From contig JAUPFV010000005.1 of assembly GCA_036936605.1 (NCBI GenBank), positions 78,876,885-78,940,884 of the forward strand: a stretch of 64,000 bases of DNA. The letters run 5' to 3'. Source of the stretch: Limnanthes douglasii subsp. nivea (taxonomy: Eukaryota > Streptophyta > Magnoliopsida > Brassicales > Limnanthaceae). Below the pieces are notes generated by a model. The model did not search any database, had not been told where the DNA came from, and saw only the letters and a program-made list of their open reading frames with translations. A program made the translations under genes and the position numbers. Positions 52,684 through 63,612 of this stretch are shown piece by piece; position 1 is the stretch's first letter; each line of letters begins with the position of its first letter.

Positions 52684-54505
52684 CTACTCTTTTTTTGCCT
52701 CGGATTGACCTTGTGCATGATGGATAAGAAGCTGAGAATCGCTCATTAACCTGACCCTTTTGGCTCCACAAATTAGGGCCATATTTAAACCAGCTATAGC
52801 AGCTTCATATTCGGACTCATTATTGGAATCCCTGAAAGAAAACCATATAGCCTGGTACATTTTGTCGTCGTACGGAGAGGTTAAACATATTCCAGTACCA
52901 CAACCCATGGTACTTGATCCACAATCAGTCCAGACAACCCATACTTTCTTCGTCTTTTCCCTTGTTGCTTAATGTCTCTATCGAATGGAATTCAACTAGG
53001 AAATCAGCAACAGACTGAGCCTTGACTGCAGTTTGAGGGGTAAAATCAATATCATAGTCTCCCAACTCCACTGACCATTTGGTCATTCTGCTTGATACGT
53101 CTGCCTTCTGAAGAATGTTTTTCAAGGTAAAAGACGTTCGGACAATGATAGAATGAGACTGAAAGTAGGGTCTCATTTTCCTAGAAGCAATTACTAAAGC
53201 CAGTGCTAACTTTTCAAGTTTTAAATACTTCTTTTCAGCATCTATCAAGCTTTTGCTAATGTAGTACACCGGACGAGGATAATTATCCACCTCCCTTACT
53301 AGCACTGCACTTATGGCACAACCAGAGACTGCTAAATATATGTACAGTGTCTCTTTGTCAACAAGTTTAAACAAGGTTTTAGGGGAGTATAAGTGTTTTT
53401 TAATTTCATCGGAAGCCTGGTCACACTGTGGAGACCAGTTAAATTCATTTGCACCTTTTAAAGTTTGAAAAAACGGGGCACACCTACCCGAAGATCTTGA
53501 GATAAAACGGTTTAGAGCAGCTAACCTCCCTGTCAATCTTTGTATTTCTTTAATATTCTGAGGAGGCTCCATCTGTAATAAAGTACTAAGCTGGTCTGGA
53601 TCAGGAAGTATCCCTTTCTCACTTATCACATACCCCAAAAACTTCCCGGACTGCACTCCGAAAATACACTTCTCTGGATTCAACTTTAAATTTACTTTTA
53701 CCAAGTTGGCAAAAGTCTCTTACGGATATGCCAAGTGTAGTTCTTCTTCCACACTCTTTACCATCTTGTCATCAATTTAGACTTCCATGTTTCTTCCAAT
53801 CTGATTAGCGAAAGCTTTGTTCACCAACCTCTGATAAGTAGCCCTAGTATTCTTTAACCCAAAATGCATCACCTTACAACAATGAAGGCCCCTATCAGTA
53901 ACAAAAATAGTATGTTCTTGATCCTTTGGATCCAATTGAATCTGATTATACCCGAAGAAGGCATCCATAAAGGACATCAACTTGTTCCCAGATGTGGAGT
54001 CCACTAAGTGATCGATCTGAGGGACCAGATATAGGTCTTTTGGGGAAGCCCTATTAAGGTCTGTAAAGTCGATGCACATTCGCCACTTGTCATTTTTCTT
54101 TTTTACTAATACTGGATTGGTTGTCCATAAAGGGTACTGGGATTCCTTTATGTGCCCCATCTTAGTAAGCCGGTTAACCTCTTGAACTATGACATTAGCT
54201 TTCTCCTTAGAAAAAGCTCTCATCTTTTGTACAACAGGTGATATATTTCTTCGAATGGATAGTTGGTGTGATATAAAATCTGTTGGAACTCCGGTTACAT
54301 TAGCATTGCACCAAGCAAAAACATGCTGATGGTCTGTTAAAAAAGACAACATTTTACTCTTCAGTTTTGATGTCATCTTAGATCCGATCTTGACGTTTCT
54401 TCCTTCAGCCATAGAGTGAGTTTCAACCTCTTCAATTGGTATTAAAACACCAGGGGTCTCTTTGGGGTCATCAATTTCACCCTCTCCCCCAGAGGGCCCC
54501 TCCAA
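52684..54505 (-). pseudogene. Tat element 2 reverse transcriptase and dual RNase H
   Basis: 53777-54505 gives fingers and palm (KWRMCIDFTDLNRASPKD, MSFMDAFFGYNQIQLDPKDQ). At the catalytic box the tyrosine codon of YIDD is a stop (~53774). 52925-53704 gives the rest of RT and the first RNase H (KVNLKLNPEKCIFGV, RFISRSSGRCAPFF, YYISKSLIDAEKKYLKLEKL). 52684-52908 holds the Tat-type second RNase H (SNNESEYEAAIAGLNMAL), separated by a frame change. The enzyme cannot be made whole. Confidence 0.87.
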
Positions 54506-54634
54506 CTGCTAATCTTCACTGATCTGAACTGCCCCCAAAGTTCGAGGGGCCAGTGTCATTGCATAACACTCCCTTGCTATCTTTTGACTACTTCAGACAA
54601 ATCCCACTTGTCCTTGCACAGTGTATTTTAAACA

Positions 54635-54925
54635 TTAGTGGACTGTCGAAGCCACATCATGCATCCTGGAGAGCCAAGATCTTCCCAAAATGGCATTGTA
54701 ACATGTGGGACAATCCACCACAATGAAAAGTACTCTGACCATCTTCTTAAAAGGGCCATTTCCTAACAAGACATCCTCATCAAACTCCCCGATCACGTCC
54801 GCTGAGCTTCCAGTGAAACCCACAATTGAACTGTTCGAATGTTGAATCACTGCTGGATTCTTCATTTATTTATAGGAATTTAAGAAGAGGATATTGACTG
54901 AACTATCGGTGTCCACCAAAATTCG
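54635..54925 (-). pseudogene. Tat element 2 protease with a mutated catalytic motif
   Basis: Minus-strand codons at ~54920-54880 read VDTDSSVNILFLNSYK and then a stop; the frame restarts with PAVIQHSNSSIVGFTG and ends CYNAILGRSWLSRMHD. The retropepsin DTG is DTD here (codon 54907-54905), which should abolish activity. The counterpart in element 1 keeps DTG. Confidence 0.8.
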
Positions 54926-55033
54926 TCTAACGTCATTGCCCCCAATGGATGCTCTTATCACCACACCATCTTCATGGGGACCAGCTATGTCCCTCAAATC
55001 ATCTTCATCGAAAACAATGAAGGGAAAAAGAAT

Positions 55034-56914
55034 TTACGATTGATAGGAAGTCATGCCTCCTTCCAATTGAGTAGCCAGGGTATGAACATGCCTCTTCCTC
55101 GAAGAAGCAGTCATGGTGTCCCCCTCAAATATGGTAAGTGACTCAAAAAAGCTGATGAGTCCGGACACCGTCTTGCTGTGTTCTGTGATAACGCCCACCT
55201 TATTTCGGGTTGGATCAGGATCCAAATACTCTGACTCCACATCGAATCTTTCAATTATCACCATAGCCCCATCCGGAGTCGATGTCCCTGTGTTGTTTGT
55301 CAGGCCAGTCCGATGAGCATTATCAGGCCTATTTCCATTTCTTATTTTAACATAAGCACCCAACTTTCATCTTTCAATCAAAATTTGCACCTCTTGTTTC
55401 AAAGCGATGAAATCTTCTATATTATGACCAATATCATGATGATATTGGCATAAACAATTATTACGACTTTCCGTGGGAGATTGAAGCGCAGCTTGCTTCC
55501 TTAAATGTACTTCGTCTTTTGTTTTGTCATAGATGGTTGCCACATTTTCTTTCAACTCAGCAAACCACTCCGGTTGAACCCAAGGCCCTCGCTTATTTCT
55601 GGATTGTTGGCTCTGAGCTGGTGCTGGGTGGGATTCAGCCTTGGCCCTGCTGGGACCTTGTCCGGCTTCCTTAGCCTTGTACCCGGACTGATTCTGGTTC
55701 TGGTTTGGTGCAGCTTGGGCCTATCTCACCTGCTTATGCACCCTGGTCTTCTTTCTTTCATATACATTGATTTGTTTCCCCACTTGATTCAGTAAACCAC
55801 CCCACGTCATGGCCTTCTTTCTAGTTACTGAATCAGCCAAATTACCAGGGTTCAAACCCTGCCTTAGAGAAGCTATTGCTACTTGTTCAAAGCAATCAAC
55901 TAATCCATTCTTGGTGTACACAAAGCGACTTATATATTCTTTCAATGATTCATTTGGTTCTTGGGAACAATGGATAATAGTGTCTCCATTGCCCTTCACT
56001 TCCTTACTTCCAACGAACTGTCTCCGGAAGGCCACCCAAAAAGTATCAAAATTTCTGATGCAGCCTTGTGGCAGACTATTGTACCACTTCAGAGCACTCC
56101 TTGTAAAATACTGGGAGAACACTCTACAAAGCAACTTATTATCATCGTCAAAATTCATCATAAAGTTTTTGAATTGCTCCAGATGATTATCTGGATCTTT
56201 ACTCCCATCGTATTTTTCTATCTTTGTGCTGTCAAACCTCTTAGGAAGGTTTTCGGACAGTATCTTGGAAGACAATGGAGATTGTCTCCAATTCCGGCCA
56301 CGACTAAAAACAGTATCTTCATTGGGAGTTGCAAAGATACCTGGTTCATCATGAAAGGCGAAATGATCCATCAACAGTCGGTCTACATGTCTCCGGCCAT
56401 GGCTGTGACCATGAGATGACCATTTTCCTAGATGCATTTTCAACCTTCCATGCTTGTCCCTCTTTCTTGAATACTTTTTGACCAACTTCTGCTTCTTTTT
56501 AGAACGGCTTTCATCGCTGCTGGATGACAGGGACTCCTCAACTCCATCTTCGTTTGGGGAGCTACTAGAAGATTCTGAATCTGAATCTGAGCTCTCCACC
56601 AGTTTAGACCGGTGAGACTTCTTTGAGCTAGCATGAGTCTTTTTAGTACTTACATGGGTTTTTGCTAATGGGTCATGATCCCTTGGATTGTCAATATGGT
56701 GAACGGCTGACACTTTCGATTTTTCTTTTAAGCCCATCTCCACCCTTTTAGCAGCCCTCAAGGCTTCTATCTTAGCTTTCAATCTATCTCTCTCTTCAAT
56801 CGTGTATTCATCATTTTCTCGCACCACTTCTGCCAAATTCGGTGGTACTGCCTGCTCGTCCAGATTCATCCGAACTGGTTTTTCTTGATGGTTTCGAATG
56901 CTAAATTCAGGCAC
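55034..56914 (-). pseudogene. Tat element 2 Gag
   Basis: The main frame (55721-56914, 397 residues) starts ~30 bp inside the 5' LTR with MPEFSIRNHQEKPV, has a charged coiled region (ERDRLKAKIEALRAAKRVEM), a serine-rich and basic low-complexity part, then the capsid-like gag domain (LPKRFDSTKIEKYDGSKDPD, ALKWYNSLPQGC, FRRQFVGSK). It stops at ~55721. Two further frames (55367-55555 and 55034-55363) carry the C-terminal linker (CLCQYHHDIGHNIEDF, KRHVHTLATQLEGG), whose CxCxxH spacing is a possible metal-binding site. The collinear layout with element 1 is clear. Confidence 0.85.
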
Positions 56915-56944
56915 CTTCTTCTCCCATTATGGTCGCCAATTTGG

Positions 56945-57317
56945 TGTGGATTATTTTCGACTGAGGGTAATTTGGTTAGGTGTTTTGTGGTGTTTCAAAG
57001 GTATTTAATGTTTGGGTGTTTTGTAGTGAGAGATTTAAGCTATCTGGTTGTATTAAATGTTCATTACCCTCATTAATGAAAGTGGTTGGGTATTTATACC
57101 CTTAATTATGGGCCACATGGGATTTCGGGTCAAACTTATGAAACCGGGTCGAGTTCAAAAACTCATTAGTTTATTAAGCAGATTAGAAATTAGCTTAGTC
57201 AAAAGGTGATTAGTTTTTAGTACTTTTGTCTAGTTCGAATGGTTTAGTGGGTGGCTTTTGTCCGAATTGCCCCTGTCCGGTTTCTATAGTGAGTGGTGAA
57301 AATATCCTGACTCATCA
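56945..57317 (-). repeat. 5' LTR of Tat element 2
   Basis: 373 bp with a minus-strand TATA motif GGGTATAAATACCC at ~57090-57103, suited to drive gag-pol. Followed by the target duplication GGGAT. Confidence 0.92.
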
Positions 57318-57322
57318 GGGAT

Positions 57323-60020
57323 GACCGGGAAGAATAAGAAGTTAATCTTGAGGAAGATGATAAAGTTGAAAATTAGGATGTAATAGAAGAATCAACTGAA
57401 AATATGTAACAAGAGGAAAATGAAATTGATTCTTCCGATAGAGATAAAACTATAAACACATACATGATTAAATAATGAAAAACCAACTCAACTATACAAC
57501 TGCACATCCAAGAAAATATAAAGGTTATAATATTGGTATTGCACGACCGAGAAAATCTTCTATACATCCAACAAACGCTAGTAATGTAAACAAACCTGCA
57601 ACTAGTTCACATATTAGAAATTCGGTATCTCAGATTCTTAGGAATCTAAGGAATTTTATGAAGAATAAAAATTTAATGAATATCGGTTACAAATTCTACT
57701 ATTTAAAAGTAGATAATATTCGTATAAATATATTATTGTTTAATGAAAATATAAGAATATCGCATCTTCTATACGCATCATTTCTCATCTCTAATATTGC
57801 ATCTCACATCTCTCATCTCGTATCTCTAACTTATAACTAGTTTGACATTTAGTGCATGTAGTTGGATATCTATGGTCTCTTATCTCTGATCTCTAATCTT
57901 GTGTTTCACATCTTTTTTTTTATATAATAGTCTTGCATTTAATGTATGTAGTTAACTACAAATTTTCTCACGTCTCGTATTTATAATTTGTCCCGCATCT
58001 CTCATCTTGCATCCTTCATTTATAACTAGTCTCACATTTATTGCATCTATTTATCTATATCTATTAGTCTTGCATATTATATCCCGTAAAATAGTCTCGC
58101 ATTTAGTACATGTAGTTAATTATGCAATGGCTTGCATATCATGTTTATGCATTGTCTCATATCTTGTGTTTGTAGGTTGTCTCGCATATTACATCTATCA
58201 TTTGTTATTCATCGTTTATAACTAGTCTTGTATTTAGTGCATATAGTTAGCTATCTCTCATCTGTCATCTCACATTCTTCATTTATAATTAGTCTCTCAT
58301 TTACTATATGTAGTTAGTTATGCATTATCTCGCATGTCGTGGTTATAGGTTTTGTTACATTTCTCATCTTGCAGCCGGAATTTAGTATTTTTATTGTCTC
58401 ACATTTAATAATCTAGTTTATATATTTTGCAAAGAGAAAACTTGAAAACCACAACTACATCCGAACATATATTTAGCCAAATTATTGACTTACAAATATT
58501 AAAGAAAATATAAAATTTGACAGTTACGAATAGTAATTATAAAAAAAGATTGGCAAACTAAAACAATAAATTATTGATAAATACAATGACATAGCGGATT
58601 TGAAAAAAGAGATGGAGAAATTTAAAACATATCAAATGAAAAAATATGATGTAAGAAAAGGTAGAACTTGAAAAAACACTTGCACTGCTTATAATATAAT
58701 TAAACAGGGAGGTGGACGAAACACATTAAAAATATGTGAAAGAACCACATTCTAAAAAATCATGTATTGAAATAGAAGATGAAGTCTCTCATGATGCACA
58801 AGATCAAGAAAATATGCAGGATTATATCGATGCACGTGTTTTTCATGTTATAAATAATACAACCTATGTACATCATCATCTTGATGTAAATTATCTCCGA
58901 CTGTGAAATATACAACTTATGTTCAGGAACCACATGGTATACAGAATGAGCCTCATGTTGTACATGAGCATCTTGATGATCGCATGGAAAAAATTAAATT
59001 GAGGGATGCTTTGGAGAAATAGGTAATGTAGATTGTTCAAAACCATGAACCTTTTGCACCTCAAATGGAAAATGTTGTTTTGGACAAAGAAGTGAATCAG
59101 ATTGTTCTAAACCATGATCCTCCTGATCATCAAATGAATTTTTTTTGAATGAGGGATACTTTAAAAAAAATACAAATTATTAAAAACCAATAACCTCTTT
59201 CTCATTAGATTGGATATGTTGAAGTAAGTGAAAATCAAGTAAGATAAGAAGATTTTTTATTTGACTTAATTTATTAAACAATCTTGATAAATGCTTTGGT
59301 AACCTATATACTTGTGAAATTTCGTAAACCTATGTATGTATTTGTGTATTAACTGATTTCACATCTATTATTTTCCTATGCCTGTCATTTTCTCGCATTT
59401 TCTACTGCACAAGGTTAATGTATCGGGTTTCACATTTTCATACATGTTTGTATCTCACATCCATATTTTTCATATGTCTGCTTTTGCAAATCATGTTTAT
59501 TTGATCTCGCAACCCGCATTTACTAATATATAAATTTTGTATAATAACCTCCCATTGTACATAATGAGCTTTCTCGTATACATGAGATTTATGCTCATCA
59601 AGATTTAGAAAATGTTGAATTGACGGATGATATGGAGAATGAGATGATCCGGATAGAAAATGTCTAAAAAGATAAATAAGGAAGTGAAATTCTTTGTAAG
59701 TTAACTACTATCGTATCTCGCATTCTTTATTTATAACTAGTCTTGCATTTAGTGCATATAGTTATATATGCATTGTCTAACATCTCTCATCTCTAGTTTT
59801 GCATTTCACATCCAGCATTTATAGAATAATCTTGCCATTAGCACATGTAGTTAGTTATGCAATATCTAGCATCACTCATCACATCTCACATCTCACATCT
59901 CGCATTTATAAAATAATCTCTTATTTAGTGCATGTAGTTATATATGCGTGGTCGCACATATATCATCTCATATCTCTTGTAACACATCTCTTATTTTGCA
60001 TTTACTAATATAATATTTTC
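57323..60020. repeat. Degenerate TCTCGCAT / CATGTAGTTA repeats with coding scraps, right block
   Basis: At 57835-58400 and 59700-60010 a unit built on TTTATAACTAGTCTTGCATT then TAGTGCATGTAGTTAGTTAT recurs at least eight times, mixed with TCTCGCATCTCTCATC words. Between blocks, 58780-59170 is a worn plus-strand coding stretch with the repeated phrase QIVQNHEPFAPQM and QIVLNHDPPDHQM. 59540-59690 has a similar acidic phrase. The plus-strand frame at 57475-57840 (YTTAHPRKYKGYNIG) is unassigned. No intact gene. Confidence 0.65.
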
Positions 60021-60440
60021 GAACTTTGCAGAACTATTTCTAGAATAGCCTTCATTTGAATTAATTAGTTTACTTTTTGAAATTTCATCATTAAAATCGA
60101 GAAAAATGATTGGTGAGTTGAAAAAAATAATGATAATTTATGTTAATAATACCATAAACTCAGAATAATTGAAAATAAATAAAAGCAAGATAAATCATCA
60201 GTATGGTCGATTCCAAAATTATCATGTTATGTTTTTGTTATTAATATGATTGAGATAATAACCGAAGACTAGTTGAACCATAAGGTAAAGTTTATTTAGC
60301 ATTTATTTGTACATACGGGTTCCCATTCTGCAATTTACTTACTGTGTGTTCCGTATTTTCGATCGCCTAGGTTATTGACGGTCTCATACTTTCAAAAAAA
60401 TAATTAAAGTACCTTCCCTCACTTTGATGGATCCCTAGCA
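60021..60440. other. AT-rich DNA, nothing identified
   Basis: No gene, repeat family or site could be supported here. Confidence 0.4.
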
Positions 60441-60706
60441 TATCATGTTATAGCAACCGACATTTCTGGAAGTGCACTTAATGATGACATCTAAACAGAT
60501 CCAAATGAAGACCAATATGAAATCATCACAGTATCAACTATTAGAATTGGTCTTATAGGACACTCAAAAGAAAATGGACTTCTTAAAGAGTTCAACAAGA
60601 TAGTGGAAAACCCTATAACCAAATGGAGCATGAGTCAATTTATAGATCTGGTATTGCCCAAAAAAAATCTTTTAATTAAGAAGAAACAATGTGAAAAAAT
60701 ATTTTA
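60441..60706 (+). pseudogene. Unidentified coding scrap
   Basis: Codons from ~60490 read DPNEDQYEIITVSTIRIGLI, SKENGLLKEFNKIVENPITK and WSMSQFIDLVLP, open for ~70 codons to a stop at 60705. It looks like real protein sequence, but I do not recognise the family. It may belong to the same relic as the scraps around 46.3 and 58.9 kb. Confidence 0.4.
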
Positions 60707-61271
60707 GCTTGCAATAACAACGGTTCGAGATAATATTGTTAAGTCCTAAAGACCATAAATTTACTCTTAAATCATTTTAATAATATTGGTCCATTTCGTC
60801 AAGGCCCGTTTATGCAAATATTCTAAAAAACATCAAACGAACAAAACTTAAAATTCAACCAAAGTTATTTTGTATTTTTTTTCAAAAGTTACATCATAAA
60901 TCTTTAAACTTTTTAATTCTACTTTTTGAGAGAATATATTTATCATCCAAGAATTAAATTTTAAGTATCTAAAGTCATTTAATTCTATTTTGATCAAGAT
61001 AAAACATAACCTTATCAAATCTTATACTAATTTAAATATTCCTAAAATAAAATAAGAAAATATAAAAAAGAACCGTTAAAATAGGCTTTTGGAACATAAA
61101 CGGTGGAATTTAATTAATAAATTCTAGACCTAGACCGATATAGACATGTAAGATTGTTCAAGCGTGTTTGGTTCTCATAAAAATAAAAATAAAATTAAAA
61201 TGGTCATCTCCATCTCAAGAAATGAAAAACTTGGCAGCCATTGTTATTGTTGCTGTTACTTTAGATTGCAG
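60707..61271. other. Intergenic or intronic DNA before the murB relic
   Basis: AT-rich, no coding content seen. If more murB exons exist they are too worn to recognise here. Confidence 0.4.
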
Positions 61272-61664
61272 GAATAAGATCAGCTAAAAGTAGACAGCAA
61301 CAATACTTAGAAAGGTAATTTAAAGGGTTGTTTTGTTTGGTTTCAATTTTGTAGACAACAAAAACCTTACATTTTGTGTAGGAGATTAACACGACCACTC
61401 GGAGAAAAAAACTACAGGCTCAGCATTTAGATATCCATCTGATGTATAAGACCGAACTAAATCGAGAAGCTCGACTGAAAGGTCTTAGATTAGGAGCTAT
61501 GGTGTCCGACATTGATGCTAATTTCTTTGTAAACCAAGATGGTGCCACTTCACAAAACATGCTCGATTTTATTTCACTAGTTAAGGGCAAGGTTCACTGA
61601 GAATTTGGTATCAAACTTCGAGAGGTCTAATACATAAATCCATATTGTATAGATTTAGGGTAAA
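61272..61664 (+). pseudogene. murB: Relic of a plant MurB (UDP-N-acetylenolpyruvoylglucosamine reductase)
   Basis: Two worn exons. The first (61272-61314) reads IRSAKSRQQQYLER and ends AG/GT; after a 67-bp GT-AG intron the second (61382 on) continues LTRPLGEK, shifts frame to TTGSAFRYPSDV, shifts again to REARLKGLRLGAMVSDIDAN, FFVNQDGATSQNMLDFISLV and KGKVH, a stop, EFGIKLREV, a stop, YINPYC. This matches, in order, the C-terminal third of type II bacterial MurB, the FAD enzyme that makes UDP-MurNAc for peptidoglycan. The plant gene would be of plastid-ancestor or bacterial origin and plastid-directed. Two stops and two shifts show it is dead. Upstream exons are not recognised. Confidence 0.82.
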
Positions 61665-61741
61665 TATAATAAAGATTAAACATTTATGATGAGTAAAACT
61701 TCACTAGACTACTTAATCCTAGTGCATAGTATTTGATATCT

Positions 61742-63612
61742 TTACTGTCCATGTCTGGTATTTCTTGTAAGTTTTTTGGTGATGAAATGAGTAATAACGC
61801 CGACCGGACAAAACAGGAGGCAGAGTGAAACTGAATGGCGTGTTTCAACTTTGTTCTCGAGTCCATCTTTAAAAACTTGCCTGTACAACAAACGCAAAAT
61901 TTATAACTGTGTGGTTTGCAAAAATTATGACTAAAAGTCAAAACTGTTTATATTCATTGAAAGGTATGTAGTGAATATTGTTTTCTTTTGACTATAAGTT
62001 TATATTTTGATATACATGATTTATATCGTTGAGTATAAAAATTTTGGTGAAGGTAAAACAGCTTTCATTTTCGAGAATGAAACAAATCTTTTAATTTCTT
62101 TTGGAAACCATTTTCTAAAAATTAAGCAAAAACATAAAGTGCTTTCACGGACCAGATGAATTCGAATTTCAAATTCCAGAAATTCAAAAAGAGAGAGAGA
62201 GAGACCTTGCAGCAAAAAGATCAATAACTAGAAGGTGAATCCAAGCAGACGCAAGTGTCAACTCGTTGGAGAACATCTTTGCTATACCTGTAAGCTACAT
62301 TTTGAACCAAGGGATTCAGTAAAAGAACATACATTATAATTCGACATGATAAAAACTTTGAACCAGTGAAATAAATACACACCTCGGGCAGCATGTATTT
62401 ACTAGCAAACATATACCGAATAGTATCAGGCGTCCAGGATAGGTACAGTAGATACACGTACAGAAGTCCCAGCACAGCATATGGTAGGCTGCTTTCCATA
62501 CATTTCTTAGTCTGTGATCATAATCAGCATTTATGTCTCTGGAGGCTTGTTTCGTACATTACTTATTAGTTAAAAAGATGTAAGCTTTAAAGAAAAAATA
62601 TCAAAGGAAGAAGCTTTTTTGCTTATAATATGCTTAAAAGCCACAAAAACTTAACCGAGCTGGACCAAACAAACAAGCTTTTCTTGCTTTAAGACTAAGA
62701 AAAACAGACCCAGACACAAAGCCACTTATAGCTAGACTATCGAGCGAGCTGCTCATAAAAAGGTTGGCTCGGAATCAGAGCCAGGATGTCTGGCTTGAAA
62801 CCCATTTCGAGCCAGAGAATTCTACCTCGCGAGCGGTTTCCAAAAAGAATTAAAATAGTATCATCATATACCTAAATAATATTGGGAATATCGTCTGAGT
62901 CGAGCCTGCATTAAGTAATTTAATTTGGTGTCATAATAGTAAAGAGTAAGTGAGTTTTGTTTAATGGAGCCAAAACCCGAGCTTTTTATAACTATTCGAA
63001 CCAAGCCTAGAAACAAAATTTCGAGCTCGAATTGAGCTTCGAGGCTTCTTTTTTCTGCACGGGCTTGAACCTCTTGGTATTCGGCTCAATTCGACCTCTA
63101 GGTTGTGGCCAGATCGAGAATGCTTGAAGTCAAGCGAGAATATATAACGTAAAATATCTACAAAAAGAAATCTGTTTGACGGTCCTACAATCGAAGCTTA
63201 CCAGTTGAGCTTTAGGAGCAAAAACCATGAGTGTATAGAAAGGAAGGACGGCAACTGTTCCCATAGTAAAAACATTACTAGCAATCTGAGAAGTTGCCAA
63301 CCCTGCACAAGATACTAAGCAATTCGACTTTAAACGACCACAAAGGGTTTTCATTTCATTGCGGAAAAATAATACTCAAGACTAATAATATGCAGAAGAA
63401 TGAGAAAGTATGTTACATGAAGCTTGTACTCTAGTTCTTTTTCTCGAGTCAATGAAAGTTGATCCAACTCTGGGTCTAATCAATAAACTTGATCCTCTTA
63501 CAAAGCTCGATTCGCTAGCTTCTTTTGTTACACTCAGTTTCTTTACCGATGCAGTAGTAATTGTTCTATTTACAGACTTATGTACTCCGATTTGTAGGGT
63601 CAAACTTTTATT
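61742..63612 (-). CDS. ABA4: ABA4, chloroplast membrane protein needed for neoxanthin synthesis
   Basis: Five exons on the minus strand, all junctions GT-AG: a first coding exon ending at 63417, then 63302-63202, 62511-62383, 62294-62206 and 61880-61742 (TAA). The spliced protein reads [120 protein letters not shown] and [12 protein letters not shown], closely matching Arabidopsis ABA4, including its several membrane segments. The first exon has the basic, serine-rich look of a transit peptide ([17 protein letters not shown]) but no in-frame ATG before a stop at ~63613, so the start is in another exon or lost by a shift. ABA4 acts in the plastid to convert violaxanthin to neoxanthin, the abscisic acid precursor route. 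The protein core looks functional. Confidence 0.9.
62640..63110. mobile_element. Worn hAT-like relic in ABA4 intron 2
   Basis: The 690-bp intron between exons 63302-63202 and 62511-62383 contains GAGCTCGAATTGAGCTTCGA, GGCTCGGAATCAGAGCCAGG and similar words facing each other near both ends, the style of non-autonomous hAT termini. Exact ends and duplications could not be fixed. The splice sites of the host intron are unaffected. Confidence 0.4.

Larger units (their letters stand above)
46901..57317 (-). mobile_element. Ty3/gypsy Tat-type element 2, complete structure
   Basis: 10.4 kb with 5-bp duplications GGGAT (46896-46900, 57318-57322). LTRs are 376 bp (46901-47276) and 373 bp (56945-57317); the left one has three extra bases near its start. 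Minus-strand order: 5' LTR, primer region CCAAATTGGCGACCATAATGG (56944 down), gag, protease, RT, dual RNase H, integrase, 3' LTR. A separate spliced gene runs on the plus strand from 47719 to 50685. It is a different family from element 1, with the same layout. Several stops lie in gag-pol. Confidence 0.93.
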
